NCBI GenBank assembly: GCA_035296965.1 | Contig: DATGZX010000411.1 | Location: 1-59,070, forward strand | Direction: 5' to 3' | Length of the DNA: 59,070 nt | Origin: DATGZX01 sp035296965 | GTDB taxonomy: Bacteria; Planctomycetota; Planctomycetia; Gemmatales; Gemmataceae | Notes under the pieces: model-generated | Database searches by the model: none | Told to the model about the DNA's origin: nothing | Seen by the model: the letters and a program-made list of their open reading frames with translations, nothing else | Part shown: positions 44,970-53,391 of the stretch, one piece after another | Layout: each line of letters opens with the position of its first letter | Position numbering within the stretch: position 1 is the stretch's first letter | Program-made: the position numbers and the translations under genes

Positions 44970-45675
44970 TTTTTCCTTCCCTTTCTAACTGCGAAGTCTC
45001 GGATTGGAGGCCCAGGTTTTCCCGGCTGCGGGCCTCCGATTGTTCATGGCGCCAGCGGGCGACCGCTTCATGATCGCCGCTCACCAGCACTTCGGGCACG
45101 GCCATGCCCCGAAAAACACGTGGCCGAGTGTACTGAGGGTACTCCAGCCGGCCCGGGGCGCTATGCGATTCTTCCGTCACACTCTCCGCGTCGCCCAGCA
45201 CGCCGGGCACGTAGCGGACCACCGTGTCAATCACGACCATGGCGGGCACTTCGCCGCCGTTACAAACGAAATCGCCGACGGAAATCTCACGCGGGCGTAA
45301 CCCCAACCGAATGCGCTCGTCAAAACCTTCGTAGCGTCCGCACAGAAGGATGAGTCGTTGCCGGCCAGCCAGCTCGCGAACCACGCTTTGCGTCAAGCGC
45401 TCACCCGCCGGCGTGAGCAACACGACCAGGCCGGGGTCCGCAGCCTTTTCACGTACTGTTTCGACCGCCGCGAACACCGGCTCGGGCATCAGCACCATTC
45501 CCGGACCGCCGCCGAACGGCCGGTCATCGACGCTCTTGTGCTTGCCCTGGGCCCAGTCACGGATGTTCCACAGTTGAATGTCGACCAGTCCGCGCTCCAG
45601 GGCCAGCTTCAGGATGCTTTGGGTCAGGTAGCCCTGGAAGATCTCTGGAAACAACGTCAAGACGTCGAAGCGCAT
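44959..45675 (-). CDS. trmD: tRNA (guanine37-N1)-methyltransferase
   Basis: A 238-residue trefoil-knot (SPOUT) methyltransferase. FDVLTLFPEIFQGYL opens it, LILLCGRYEGFDERI and SVGDFVCNGGEVPAMVVID form the knot, and the Asp in DDRPFGGGPGMVL is the catalytic region. It follows rpsP by three bases and overlaps rplS. The rimM gene, which commonly lies between rpsP and trmD, is absent here. Confidence 0.97.
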   Translation of the reverse strand: MRFDVLTLFPEIFQGYLTQSILKLALERGLVDIQLWNIRDWAQGKHKSVDDRPFGGGPGMVLMPEPVFAAVETVREKAADPGLVVLLTPAGERLTQSVVRELAGRQRLILLCGRYEGFDERIRLGLRPREISVGDFVCNGGEVPAMVVIDTVVRYVPGVLGDAESVTEESHSAPGRLEYPQYTRPRVFRGMAVPEVLVSGDHEAVARWRHEQSEARSRENLGLQSETSQLEREGKNER

Positions 45676-45678
45676 GCG

Positions 45679-45987
45679 TCACGGTTTCGGCGCTGCTGTG
45701 CCGGCCGGCGCCGCAGCAGCGGCAGCCGCCTGCTCCTCGAACTTTGCCATGTATTTCTTCAACAAAGTCTCCACCCTTTCCGAGGGCTTGGCACCCACTC
45801 CGAGCCAGTACTTGATCCGCTCCGGCCTGAGCTGCACGCGGTCGTCGGTGCTCTTGATCATCGGATCGTAAGATCCCAGTTCTTCAATAACCCGGCCATC
45901 GCGCGGCTGCCGGCCGTCGATGGCTACGATCCGAAAGTATGGGCGATGCTTGCGCCCCAGTCTTTTCATGCGAATACGAACGGCCAC
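45679..45987 (-). CDS. rpsP: 30S ribosomal protein S16
   Basis: A 102-residue protein. AVRIRMKRLGRKHRPYFRIVAIDGRQPRDGRVIEELGSYDP is the S16 core, followed by the DRVQLRPERIKYWLGVGAKPSERVETLL block. An Ala/Pro-rich tail follows. It lies 102 bases after ffh on the same strand. Confidence 0.97.
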   Translation of the reverse strand: MAVRIRMKRLGRKHRPYFRIVAIDGRQPRDGRVIEELGSYDPMIKSTDDRVQLRPERIKYWLGVGAKPSERVETLLKKYMAKFEEQAAAAAAAPAGTAAPKP

Positions 45988-46018
45988 AAGTGCTCCTCGG
46001 TAAATTGTAATCAGCGGT

Positions 46019-46088
46019 CAGCGCTCAGCGGTCAGCCATCCTCCGCCAGCATCTTTACAGAGAGCGGATGGCTGTCCGCCGAGCGCTG
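46019..46088. repeat. Imperfect hairpin repeat between ffh and rpsP
   Basis: Arms 46019-46041 (CAGCGCTCAGCGGTCAGCCA...) and 46066-46088 are inverted copies with two mismatches in 23 bases. The left side also contains CAGCGGTCAG twice in direct repeat. It starts one base after the ffh stop on the minus strand. It could attenuate transcription from ffh into rpsP, or be a dispersed repeat. Confidence 0.6.
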
Positions 46089-46089
46089 C

Positions 46090-47553
46090 TCACTTGTTCT
46101 TGCCCCGCCTATCCTGTTTTCGTTTCTTCTTGCGATCCTCAGCACGCTCTTTTGCGCTTTTGCGATGACCGGTTCCCACCTTGGTTTTCGGCATATTGGC
46201 GCCGGGCTGAAAAGCCCCCATTTTGCCCATACCAGTCATCATCTTCACACGGTCCCAGATGCTCATATTAGCCATCTGGCGCATTAGTGTGCGCACGTGG
46301 TCGAACTGACTGATGAATTGCTTGATCTCGTGCGGCTCGGTGCCGCTGCCGGCGGCGATGCGGCGCCGGCGACCGATGTCGATGATATCGGGATTGCGCC
46401 GCTCCTCCAACGTCATCGAATCGATTATTCCCTGAATGCGCTTGAGGCCGGCTTCCGGATCTTCCCCTTCGGGAATCATCTCGCTCATCCCCGGCAGGCT
46501 GCCGAGCATGTCGCGCATGCCCATTTTTTGAATCGTTTCGAACTGCTTGCGGAAATCGTCGAGCGAAATGTCGCCCTTGGCCAGCTTCTTCTGCTGCTTT
46601 TCCAGCTCTTCCTGACTGAGCTGCTGCTGGACCCGTCCGACCTTCTCGATCAGGCCCATCAGGTCGCCCTGGCCCAGGATGCGTTGGGCCATGCGTTCGG
46701 GATGGAATTCCTCGAGGCGATCGAGCTTCTCGCCGACACCGATGAACTTGATCGAGACGCGCGTGACTTCTTTGATCGAGAGCGCCGCTCCGCCGCGAGC
46801 ATCGCCGTCGAGCTTGGTCATGATGACGCCGTTGAGGTCCAAGGCGTCGTTGAACGCCTTCGCGCTATTGACCGCGTCCTGACCGGTCATGGCGTCGACG
46901 ACGAGATAGACTTCGTCGGGCCGAACCTGCCGGTCGATTTGCTTCAGCTCGTCCATCGGCATTTCGGCCACGTGGAGTCGGCCGGCCGTGTCGAGGATGA
47001 CGGTATCGAGCAAGCTCTTCTTGGCATGCGCGAGCGCATTCCGGCAAACATCGAGCGGGCTCTGCGACGTCTCACTATAGACCGGAACATTGATCTGCTC
47101 ACCCAAAACCTTGAGCTGATCGATGGCCGCGGGTCTCTGCAAGTCGGCCGCCACCAGGAGCGGTGTCCGGCCTTTCTCGCGCAGCGTGAGGGCCAGCTTG
47201 CCGGCAGTGGTCGTCTTACCGCTACCCTGCAAACCGCAAAGCATGATGACCGTGGGGCGGTCCTTCGCAAAGTGGAAACTGTGGTCCACCGGCCCCATCA
47301 GGCTAACCAGCTCGTCGTAGAATATGCGGATAATCTGCTGGCTTGGATCGACGGTGCGAATGACTTCCTGCCCAATCGCTTTCTCGGTGACCCGCTTGAT
47401 CAGGTCATTGGCCACCGTGAAATTGACATCGGCGTCGAGCAGGGCCCGGCGGATTTCCAACAAGCCGTCGCGAACATTCCCCTCGGTCAGCCTGCCGCGG
47501 CCGCGCAGCTTCTTGAAGGCATCGCTCAGGCCTTTTTGGATGTTCTCGAACAT
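46090..47553 (-). CDS. ffh: Signal recognition particle protein Ffh (SRP54)
   Basis: A 487-residue GTPase. The helical N domain is followed by the G domain with the P-loop GLQGSGKTTTAGKLA, DTAGRLHV and TKLDGDARGGAAL. The Met-rich M domain contains MGMRDMLGSLPGMSEM and the RNA-binding helices with RIAAGSGTEPHEIKQFISQF. A Lys/Arg-rich tail ends the protein. It targets ribosome-nascent chains to the membrane. Here it starts the minus-strand ribosomal-protein operon. Confidence 0.97.
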   Translation of the reverse strand: MFENIQKGLSDAFKKLRGRGRLTEGNVRDGLLEIRRALLDADVNFTVANDLIKRVTEKAIGQEVIRTVDPSQQIIRIFYDELVSLMGPVDHSFHFAKDRPTVIMLCGLQGSGKTTTAGKLALTLREKGRTPLLVAADLQRPAAIDQLKVLGEQINVPVYSETSQSPLDVCRNALAHAKKSLLDTVILDTAGRLHVAEMPMDELKQIDRQVRPDEVYLVVDAMTGQDAVNSAKAFNDALDLNGVIMTKLDGDARGGAALSIKEVTRVSIKFIGVGEKLDRLEEFHPERMAQRILGQGDLMGLIEKVGRVQQQLSQEELEKQQKKLAKGDISLDDFRKQFETIQKMGMRDMLGSLPGMSEMIPEGEDPEAGLKRIQGIIDSMTLEERRNPDIIDIGRRRRIAAGSGTEPHEIKQFISQFDHVRTLMRQMANMSIWDRVKMMTGMGKMGAFQPGANMPKTKVGTGHRKSAKERAEDRKKKRKQDRRGKNK

Positions 47554-48308
47554 GATTCACTTCAGATTGCGCCCAGCAAAGCCGGGATTTGCCTGATTTA
47601 GCAGTAAACCGACGATTATAGAGAAGAAGGGCCTTTTTTGCAACGTGGCCCGGGGGCGGCTAGCCGTGAGCCGTAAGGGAGTCGGGGGCCTGGATACGCC
47701 TCCATACCAATGGATTTCAGACCGCGGGCGGGCCAATCGATGGTGCGCCAAAAGTGCGCCGAAAGTGCGCCGTTTCGGGGGCAAAACGGCGCAATCAGGC
47801 CGTTGCGCCGATCTTCCCGCCAGGATCGATGCTTTTCCGCTGGCGATATCGGCGCCAAACCGCGCTTTAGCATTGCTCAAGGAGTGCACATCTGCCTCTG
47901 CATTCTTGCAACTCTCGCCGAGTTGCGTTTTCCCAACATCGAGGACAAGGCCCCCGGCATTGCCTTGTTCCGGCCGCTTCGAAACACAACTGGCTTGTTT
48001 TCGAACAGGGCCAGCCGGCAAGCCTCGCGATCTCGCACGCCGAGATCATCTCCTGGCGTCCCATTGAGCCAATTGTAGATTCAGCCAGGCGCATGTGAAA
48101 CCGCAGCCGTGGAGATTTGTGCCCTTGCTCTCGCCCCACCGGCAGGATGAACGCCGACGACGGGAAATGACCTTCAAATGACCGAGCTTGATTCGGCAGC
48201 AAACAAGAGCATTTCCCGACCGCCTCTGTGGAGAACGCCTTCACGGCCTGTTACACTGGCCCTTGTGTTCAACTCCCTTGCACTTAGCATCAAGAGCCCA
48301 GAGATCGC
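47554..48308. other. Intergenic region between divergent ffh and the kinase gene
   Basis: No gene is convincing in these 755 bases. A perfect ten-base inverted repeat TGCGCCGTTT/AAACGGCGCA lies at 47766-47793. Just before it GTGCGCC is repeated in tandem-like spacing. Short open frames on both strands have no recognisable similarity. The region must hold the divergent promoters. Confidence 0.5.
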
Positions 48309-51300
48309 ATGAACGATCCCCAATCAACCCGCGGATCAGTAGCGGGGGAAGATCCATCCTCCTCTGCTGGCTCTCCTCCGCGGCCCGAGCGCATCGGTCG
48401 TTACCGTATCGAAAAAGTGCTGGGCCGAGGCGGATTCGGCATCGTCTACCTGGCCCATGACGACCAGTTGCAGCGTCCCGTGGCCATCAAAGTCCCGCAC
48501 CGTCATCTTGTAACTCAGGCAGCCGACGCCGAAGCCTACCTGACGGAAGCTCGCACTGTCGCCGCCCTGGATCATCCGCACATCGTCCCCGTCTTCGATG
48601 TCGGCAGCACGAATGACTGCCCCTGCTTCGTCGTATCGAAGTACATTGAAGGCAGCACTCTGGCCGAGCGGATCAAGGCGAACCGGCCTTCCGTGGCGGA
48701 AGTAGTGGAACTGGTGGCGACGGTGGCCGAGACGCTGCACTACGCTCATCGCCAAGGGCTGGTCCACCGGGACATCAAGCTAAGCAACATCCTGCTCGAC
48801 AACAGCGGCAAGCCTTATGTGGCCGATTTCGGGCTGGCCTTGCGGGAACGGGACATCGGCAAGGGGCCACGCTATGCCGGGACGCCTGCTTATATGAGTC
48901 CAGAGCAGGCTCGTGGCGAAGGCCACCGAGTCGATGGACGATCAGACATTTTCAGCCTCGGCGTGATCTTCCACGAACTCTTGACCGGGCGACGACCGTT
49001 TCCTGCAACCTCGCCGGAGGAGCTGCTCGAGCAAATCACCAGCATGGAGATTCGTCCACTTCGGCAATGGGATGACACCATCCCCAAAGAGCTGGAACGC
49101 ATCTGCATCAAGGCACTGTCCAAGCGGGCTTCGGAGCGCTACACGACCGGCAAGGACATGGCTGACGATCTGCGGCATTTTTTCAATCAATCTACCCAAG
49201 AAGAGAGGCAGGCACTTCGCTCCCATATTTCAGCAGCCAGCATTCCTCCCGCTGCCTTGGTACCCACTCCGCTTCCTAGTCCCGTGCCTACTCCCGCTTC
49301 GGAGCAGCGGCCAATCAAGATCGTGCCCAAGGGCTTACGGTCCTTCGACGCCCAGGATGCCGACTTCTTCCTCGAGCTGCTACCCGGCCCTCGTGATCGT
49401 GAGGGATTGCCGGACAGTATTCGCTTTTGGAAATCCCGCATCGAAGAGATGGATGCCGACAACACCTTCGCCGTGGGCCTGATCTACGGTCCTTCGGGAT
49501 GCGGCAAATCATCGCTGGTGAAAGCCGGTCTCTTGCCTCGGCTGTCCGACAAAATGATCGCCGTCTATATCGAGGCGACTGCGGAGGAGACAGAGACTCG
49601 CCTGCTAAACGGCCTGCGGAAACGCTGTCCTGCCCTACCTGACAACCTGGGCCTGAAAGAGACGCTGGCGGCACTGCGTCGGGGTCAGGGGATTCCGGTG
49701 GGCAAGAAAGTCGCCATCGTCCTCGACCAATTCGAGCAGTGGCTCCATGCGAAGAAGGAAGAAACGAATACGGAGTTGGTGCAAGCCTTGCGGCAGTGCG
49801 ATGGGGGCCGGGTGCAGTGTGTTGTGATGGTGCGAGACGACTTTTGGCTCGCTGTCAGCAGGTTCGTTCGAGATTTGGAGGTCGATCTCATTCCGGGCCG
49901 AAACATTGCTTTAGTGGACCTGTTCGACCTCGACCATGCCAGGAAAGTGCTGACCGCTTTTGGCTGTGCGTTCGGCAAACTTCCAGAGAAGCCTGCCGAG
50001 ATCAGCAAGGAGCAGAGAGAGTTCTTGAAGCAAGCGGTGTCAGGCTTGGCTCAGGAAAAAAAGATTATCTGCGTCCGACTGGCGTTGCTCGCCGAGATGA
50101 TGAAAGGCAAGACCTGGACGCCCGCCACGCTCAAGGAAGTGGGCGGCACCGAGGGAGTTGGCGTCACGTTCCTTGAAGACACATTCTCCTCCCCGACCGC
50201 CAATCCGAAGCACCGGCTACACCAGAAAGCGGCCAGGGCGGTCCTCCGGGCACTCTTGCCCGAATCCGGCAGTGACATCAAGGGCACCATGCGGCCCTAT
50301 GCGGAGTTGCTGGAAGCGTCGGGCTATGGGAGCCGCCCACGAGATTTTGAAGACTTGATCCGCATTCTGGACAGTGAGATCCGCCTCATCACACCGACCG
50401 ACCCGGAAGGCAAGGAGGATGCTGAAGTAGCAGCGTTCGCCAGAACGCGGGCAAACCCAGAAGGCGCTGCCAACCCGCATTCTGGCGAATGCGGCTACAC
50501 CCGATACTACCAACTGACGCACGACTATCTGGTTCACTCGTTGCGAGAATGGCTGACCCGCAAACAAAAAGAAACGCGGCGCGGCCGGGCGGAACTGCGG
50601 CTGGCGGAACGAGCCGCCGCGTGGAACAGCAAGCCGGTGAATCGCCATCTGCCGGCGTGGTGGGAATGGGCCAACATTCGGCTCTACGCCCGCAAACGCG
50701 ACTGGACGCCGCCGCAACGGCGTATGATGCGCCGGGCTGGGCCCTACCATGCCGTGCGCGGCGGCCTGCTTGTCTTGGCTTTGGTCGTGCTGACCTTCGC
50801 CGGCTGGTGGACCTTCGGCGCCATGGAAGCACGTGCCCGCGTGGGAAATCTGCTTACTGCCAAGACGGCCGACGTGCCCGATATCATTCGCGGTCTCATG
50901 CCTTACCGCCGCTGGGCCACTCCGCTGCTCGGGGAAGCTTTTGCGGAAGCGAAGGGTGAGGGCAACGAACGCCGGCAACTGCACGCCAGTCTTGCTCTCT
51001 TGCCGGTGGATCGCGACCAGGTGACGTACTTGCAAGGCCGGCTGCTCCATGGCGACCCGGAGGAAGTCCTGGTCGTTCGGCAGGCACTGCTCGAACACCG
51101 CCAGAATCTCACTGACGGACTCTGGGAATTGCTGGGAAATGTGTCGGCGGACCGGGACCAGCGCTTCCGCGCGGCCTGCGCGCTGGCGGCGTTTGCCCCG
51201 GACGATCCGCGCTTGGACAAGGCTCGTGAAGAGGTGGCGGGCAAGCTGGCCGCGCAGGAGCCATTTGCAATCGCCCACTGGGCCAACTTGCTCAAGCCGG

Positions 51301-52682
51301 TGCGGAAAGCGCTGCTGCCGCCGCTGGCCGCTTTCCTCGAAGACGAGAAGCGCAGCCCCGCGGAGCGCCGCCTGGTTGCCAACATCTATGGCAGCTACGC
51401 TGCCGATGTGCCCGAAGCCTACGCGCGCTTGGAAAAGCGGCTGGCCGACGCAAGCGCGCCGGATGCCCTGGCAGAGAAAAAGCTGGAGCTGACGAAGCAG
51501 CAAGCGAACAGCGGCGTGGGTCTGCTGGTGATGGACCGCGCTACGCAGGTCTGGCCGCTCTTGAAGCACAGCCCTGATCCGACGCTGCGCAGCTTCCTGA
51601 TCGAGCGTATAGGTCCAGGCGGGGTAGATTCCAGGCTGTTGCTGGGGCGGCTGGATGAGGAGAAGGACACCAGCATCCGTCGGGCGCTCCTGTTGAGCCT
51701 GGGGGAATACGGCACGGACCGGCTACCCCAAGCGGAGCGGCAAAACCTGCTGCCACGCATGCTGGATCTGTATCGGAACGATCTCGATCCCGGCATCCAC
51801 GGCGCTGTCCGCTGGCTACTGAAGCAGTGGCGGGCCGAGGAGAAGATCAAGGAGATCGACGAGGCGAGCCGGGTCGCGTCAGCGCCCGGAGTGAAGCGCG
51901 CCTGGTCAGTCAACGGCCAAGGCCAGGCGATGGTGCTCATTCCGAAACCGCGCGATGGCGCGTTCTGGATGGGGGAAGGCAAGGCGCGCCACCGGCAGCC
52001 ACTGGGTCATGACTTTGCCATCTCGTCAGAGGACGTGACCGTGGAGCAGTTTCAGCGCTTTCGCGAGGAGTACAGACCTCCCGGGTATGCGCCCACGAAG
52101 GAATGCCCGGCGGTCGAGGTGTCGTGGTATGACGCGGCGAAGTATTGTAATTGGCTTAGCCAGCGCGAGGGGATTGCTGAAGCGCAGTGGTGCTACGAAC
52201 CAAACAAGGATGGCAAATACGCAGATGGGATGAAGATCAAGGCGAGTTATCTGGGGCTCAAGGGCTACCGTCTGCCAACCGAAGTAGAATGGGAGTATGC
52301 CTGTCGCGCGGGTTCGACGGTAGGATACAGCTTTGGGGAGCCGGCGGAATTGCTAGAGAGGTACGGGTGGGTTAATGGCAATTCGTTGGGGCACGCACAT
52401 CCTGGTGGGATGTTGAAGCCGAATGATCTGGGTTTGTTCGATATGCATGGCAACGCATCGCAGTTGACGCAGGATGCTTACACTGAGAAGGTGGCAGAGA
52501 AGGAGGACGATCGTGGTGGGTTGGTCGAAGGGGCCTCGTTCCGGATGAGCCGGGGCTCTGACTGGAACTCCTTTGGCGGGTTCTGCCGCGCGGCGTTCCG
52601 CAGCTGGGAGACGCCGGTCGTCCGGAGCAATGTCCTCGGTTTCCGCCTTGCCCGAGTTCCCGTCGAGGCAGGGGGCAGGTGA
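48309..52682 (+). CDS. Ser/Thr kinase - STAND NTPase - FGE-sulfatase fusion protein; candidate DGR target
   Basis: A 1457-residue signalling protein. The kinase domain covers about residues 30-292: GRGGFGIVY at 39-47, Lys61, HRDIKLSN at 153-160, DFG at 173-175, SPEQ near 198, all residues for activity. A STAND-type NTPase follows with Walker A GPSGCGKS (394-401) and Walker B VAIVLDQFEQW (468-478). Next are a YYQLTHDYLV module, one membrane segment (about 817-840), a HEAT-like helical part, and a formylglycine-generating-enzyme/C-lectin-fold domain from about 1205. Its usual GNVWEW motif is changed to GNASQL. The last 40 residues look like a DGR variable region. A 72-base palindromic repeat is inserted in frame at codons 707-730. 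A one-base-deleted HRDC gene follows. Confidence 0.93.
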   Translation: MNDPQSTRGSVAGEDPSSSAGSPPRPERIGRYRIEKVLGRGGFGIVYLAHDDQLQRPVAIKVPHRHLVTQAADAEAYLTEARTVAALDHPHIVPVFDVGSTNDCPCFVVSKYIEGSTLAERIKANRPSVAEVVELVATVAETLHYAHRQGLVHRDIKLSNILLDNSGKPYVADFGLALRERDIGKGPRYAGTPAYMSPEQARGEGHRVDGRSDIFSLGVIFHELLTGRRPFPATSPEELLEQITSMEIRPLRQWDDTIPKELERICIKALSKRASERYTTGKDMADDLRHFFNQSTQEERQALRSHISAASIPPAALVPTPLPSPVPTPASEQRPIKIVPKGLRSFDAQDADFFLELLPGPRDREGLPDSIRFWKSRIEEMDADNTFAVGLIYGPSGCGKSSLVKAGLLPRLSDKMIAVYIEATAEETETRLLNGLRKRCPALPDNLGLKETLAALRRGQGIPVGKKVAIVLDQFEQWLHAKKEETNTELVQALRQCDGGRVQCVVMVRDDFWLAVSRFVRDLEVDLIPGRNIALVDLFDLDHARKVLTAFGCAFGKLPEKPAEISKEQREFLKQAVSGLAQEKKIICVRLALLAEMMKGKTWTPATLKEVGGTEGVGVTFLEDTFSSPTANPKHRLHQKAARAVLRALLPESGSDIKGTMRPYAELLEASGYGSRPRDFEDLIRILDSEIRLITPTDPEGKEDAEVAAFARTRANPEGAANPHSGECGYTRYYQLTHDYLVHSLREWLTRKQKETRRGRAELRLAERAAAWNSKPVNRHLPAWWEWANIRLYARKRDWTPPQRRMMRRAGPYHAVRGGLLVLALVVLTFAGWWTFGAMEARARVGNLLTAKTADVPDIIRGLMPYRRWATPLLGEAFAEAKGEGNERRQLHASLALLPVDRDQVTYLQGRLLHGDPEEVLVVRQALLEHRQNLTDGLWELLGNVSADRDQRFRAACALAAFAPDDPRLDKAREEVAGKLAAQEPFAIAHWANLLKPVRKALLPPLAAFLEDEKRSPAERRLVANIYGSYAADVPEAYARLEKRLADASAPDALAEKKLELTKQQANSGVGLLVMDRATQVWPLLKHSPDPTLRSFLIERIGPGGVDSRLLLGRLDEEKDTSIRRALLLSLGEYGTDRLPQAERQNLLPRMLDLYRNDLDPGIHGAVRWLLKQWRAEEKIKEIDEASRVASAPGVKRAWSVNGQGQAMVLIPKPRDGAFWMGEGKARHRQPLGHDFAISSEDVTVEQFQRFREEYRPPGYAPTKECPAVEVSWYDAAKYCNWLSQREGIAEAQWCYEPNKDGKYADGMKIKASYLGLKGYRLPTEVEWEYACRAGSTVGYSFGEPAELLERYGWVNGNSLGHAHPGGMLKPNDLGLFDMHGNASQLTQDAYTEKVAEKEDDRGGLVEGASFRMSRGSDWNSFGGFCRAAFRSWETPVVRSNVLGFRLARVPVEAGGR
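50427..50498 (+). repeat. REP-like palindrome inserted in frame inside the kinase-STAND gene
   Basis: A 72-base segment begins GTAGC and ends GGCTAC. Arms of about 25 bases (centred on TTCGCCAGAA and TTCTGGCGAA) pair with about three mismatches around a central stretch. GTAG at the end of a palindrome is the known mark of REP sequences mobilised by Y1-type (RAYT) transposases. It adds exactly 24 codons and leaves no stop. Confidence 0.75.
52541..52650 (+). other. Candidate DGR variable region (VR)
   Basis: This is the 3' end of the FGE/C-lectin domain, reading SRGSDWNSFGGFCRAAFRS and onwards to GFRLAR. The positions that are Asn in typical template-encoded versions carry tct, gac, aac, tcc, ttt, ttc, ttc, agc, gtc, gtc, agc, aat and gtc. 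All end in a pyrimidine, as expected if the first two bases of AAY codons were mutagenised. Flanking codons are ordinary. No template repeat is visible in the window. Confidence 0.65.
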
Positions 52683-52696
52683 GTAACAGCGTAGGC

Positions 52697-52795
52697 CGAC
52701 GGTGATCACGTAGTGGAGCGGAGCGGAACGGAGTGAGCACCGTCGTGCCGGAGCGGGGGCAAGGTGATGGATAGGCCAGGGGCTACGCCCCTGGC
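52697..52795 (+). other. Two hairpins downstream of the candidate variable region
   Basis: CGACGGTG (52697-52704) pairs exactly with CACCGTCG (52738-52745) around a purine-rich GGAGCGGAGCGG loop. GCCAGGGGC (52775-52783) pairs exactly with GCCCCTGGC (52787-52795) over a TAC loop. Short stable hairpins just past the variable region are known to help DGR target recognition; the second could equally be a terminator. Confidence 0.55.
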
Positions 52796-52834
52796 GCGAA
52801 AATTGAAATACGTGATATGTACAAGTGAACATGT

Positions 52835-53391
52835 ATGGCATTTCGCTTCTTCACCGTTCCTATTCAGAATGCAAATCAAGCCGAGGCCGAGCTGAATGGG
52901 TTCTTGCGTAATCACAGGGTGCTTTCGATTGACCGCCGCTGGGTCGAGCAGGGCTCGACATCCTTTTGGACATTCGCGTCGATGATATCGATGGCCAGGC
53001 GGCTGGTTCGGGAGGCGACCGAGGCGCGCGCGGCAAGGTGTACTACAAGGAAGTTCTCAGTCCGGATGAGTTCACGGTGTTTGCTAAGCTGCGCGACGTT
53101 CGCAAGGAAATCGCACAGCCCGAAGCGGTGCCCGTTTACACGATTTTCACGAATGAGCAGCTTGCAGAGATGGTGAAAATCCGAACCACCGCCAAAGGGG
53201 ACCTGGAGAAGATTGCCGGGTTGGGAGATGCCCGCATTGAAAAGTACGGCGCGCGCATGATCGGGGAGGCAAAAAGGTGCCAGGAGCCATTCAGCTCCAA
53301 GCTTCCGATCACTTTACGCCTTCGCGTGCCAGAATCTGAAATGGGTCCTTCTCTGACACCTTTTGGCCTTCCGCACATCAGAGAAAGATGA
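52835..53391 (+). pseudogene. Frameshifted DGR-type HRDC accessory protein gene
   Basis: The first frame gives MAFRFFTVPIQNANQAEAEL...RRWVEQGSTSFWTF, the N-terminal block of DGR-associated HRDC proteins. From about 52975 the homology continues in another frame: DDIDGQAAGSGG, then KVYYKEVLSPDEFTVFAKLR and VPVYTIFTNEQLAEMV, ending in GLGDARIEKYG, a complete HRDC domain. One missing base near 52975 (for example TTCTGCGTC reduced to TTCGCGTC) explains the break. The last 40 codons (from 53269) are translated repeat DNA. It lies 152 bases after the candidate DGR target gene. No reverse transcriptase follows. Confidence 0.8.
53269..53367. repeat. Short inverted-repeat element at the end of the HRDC remnant
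   Basis: GCAAAAAGGTGCCAG at 53269-53283 and the complement of the sequence ending at 53367 (GCCAAAAGGTGTCAG) form terminal inverted repeats with two mismatches in 15 bases, 99 bases apart. There is no gene inside. A related end, GCAAAAAGGTATCAGG, occurs at about 53599-53614 across the epimerase stop codon. Confidence 0.55.

Noticed and set aside
46297..47601. 434-codon plus-strand open frame opposite ffh
   Set aside because: Antisense shadow of a conserved essential gene.
47557..48021. Open frames in the ffh-kinase gap as genes
   Set aside because: Overlapping frames on both strands, no ribosome-binding site, no recognisable motif.
50217..51569. 450-codon minus-strand open frame inside the kinase-STAND gene
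   Set aside because: Antisense to a clear multidomain protein; no motif and typical GC-rich shadow composition.
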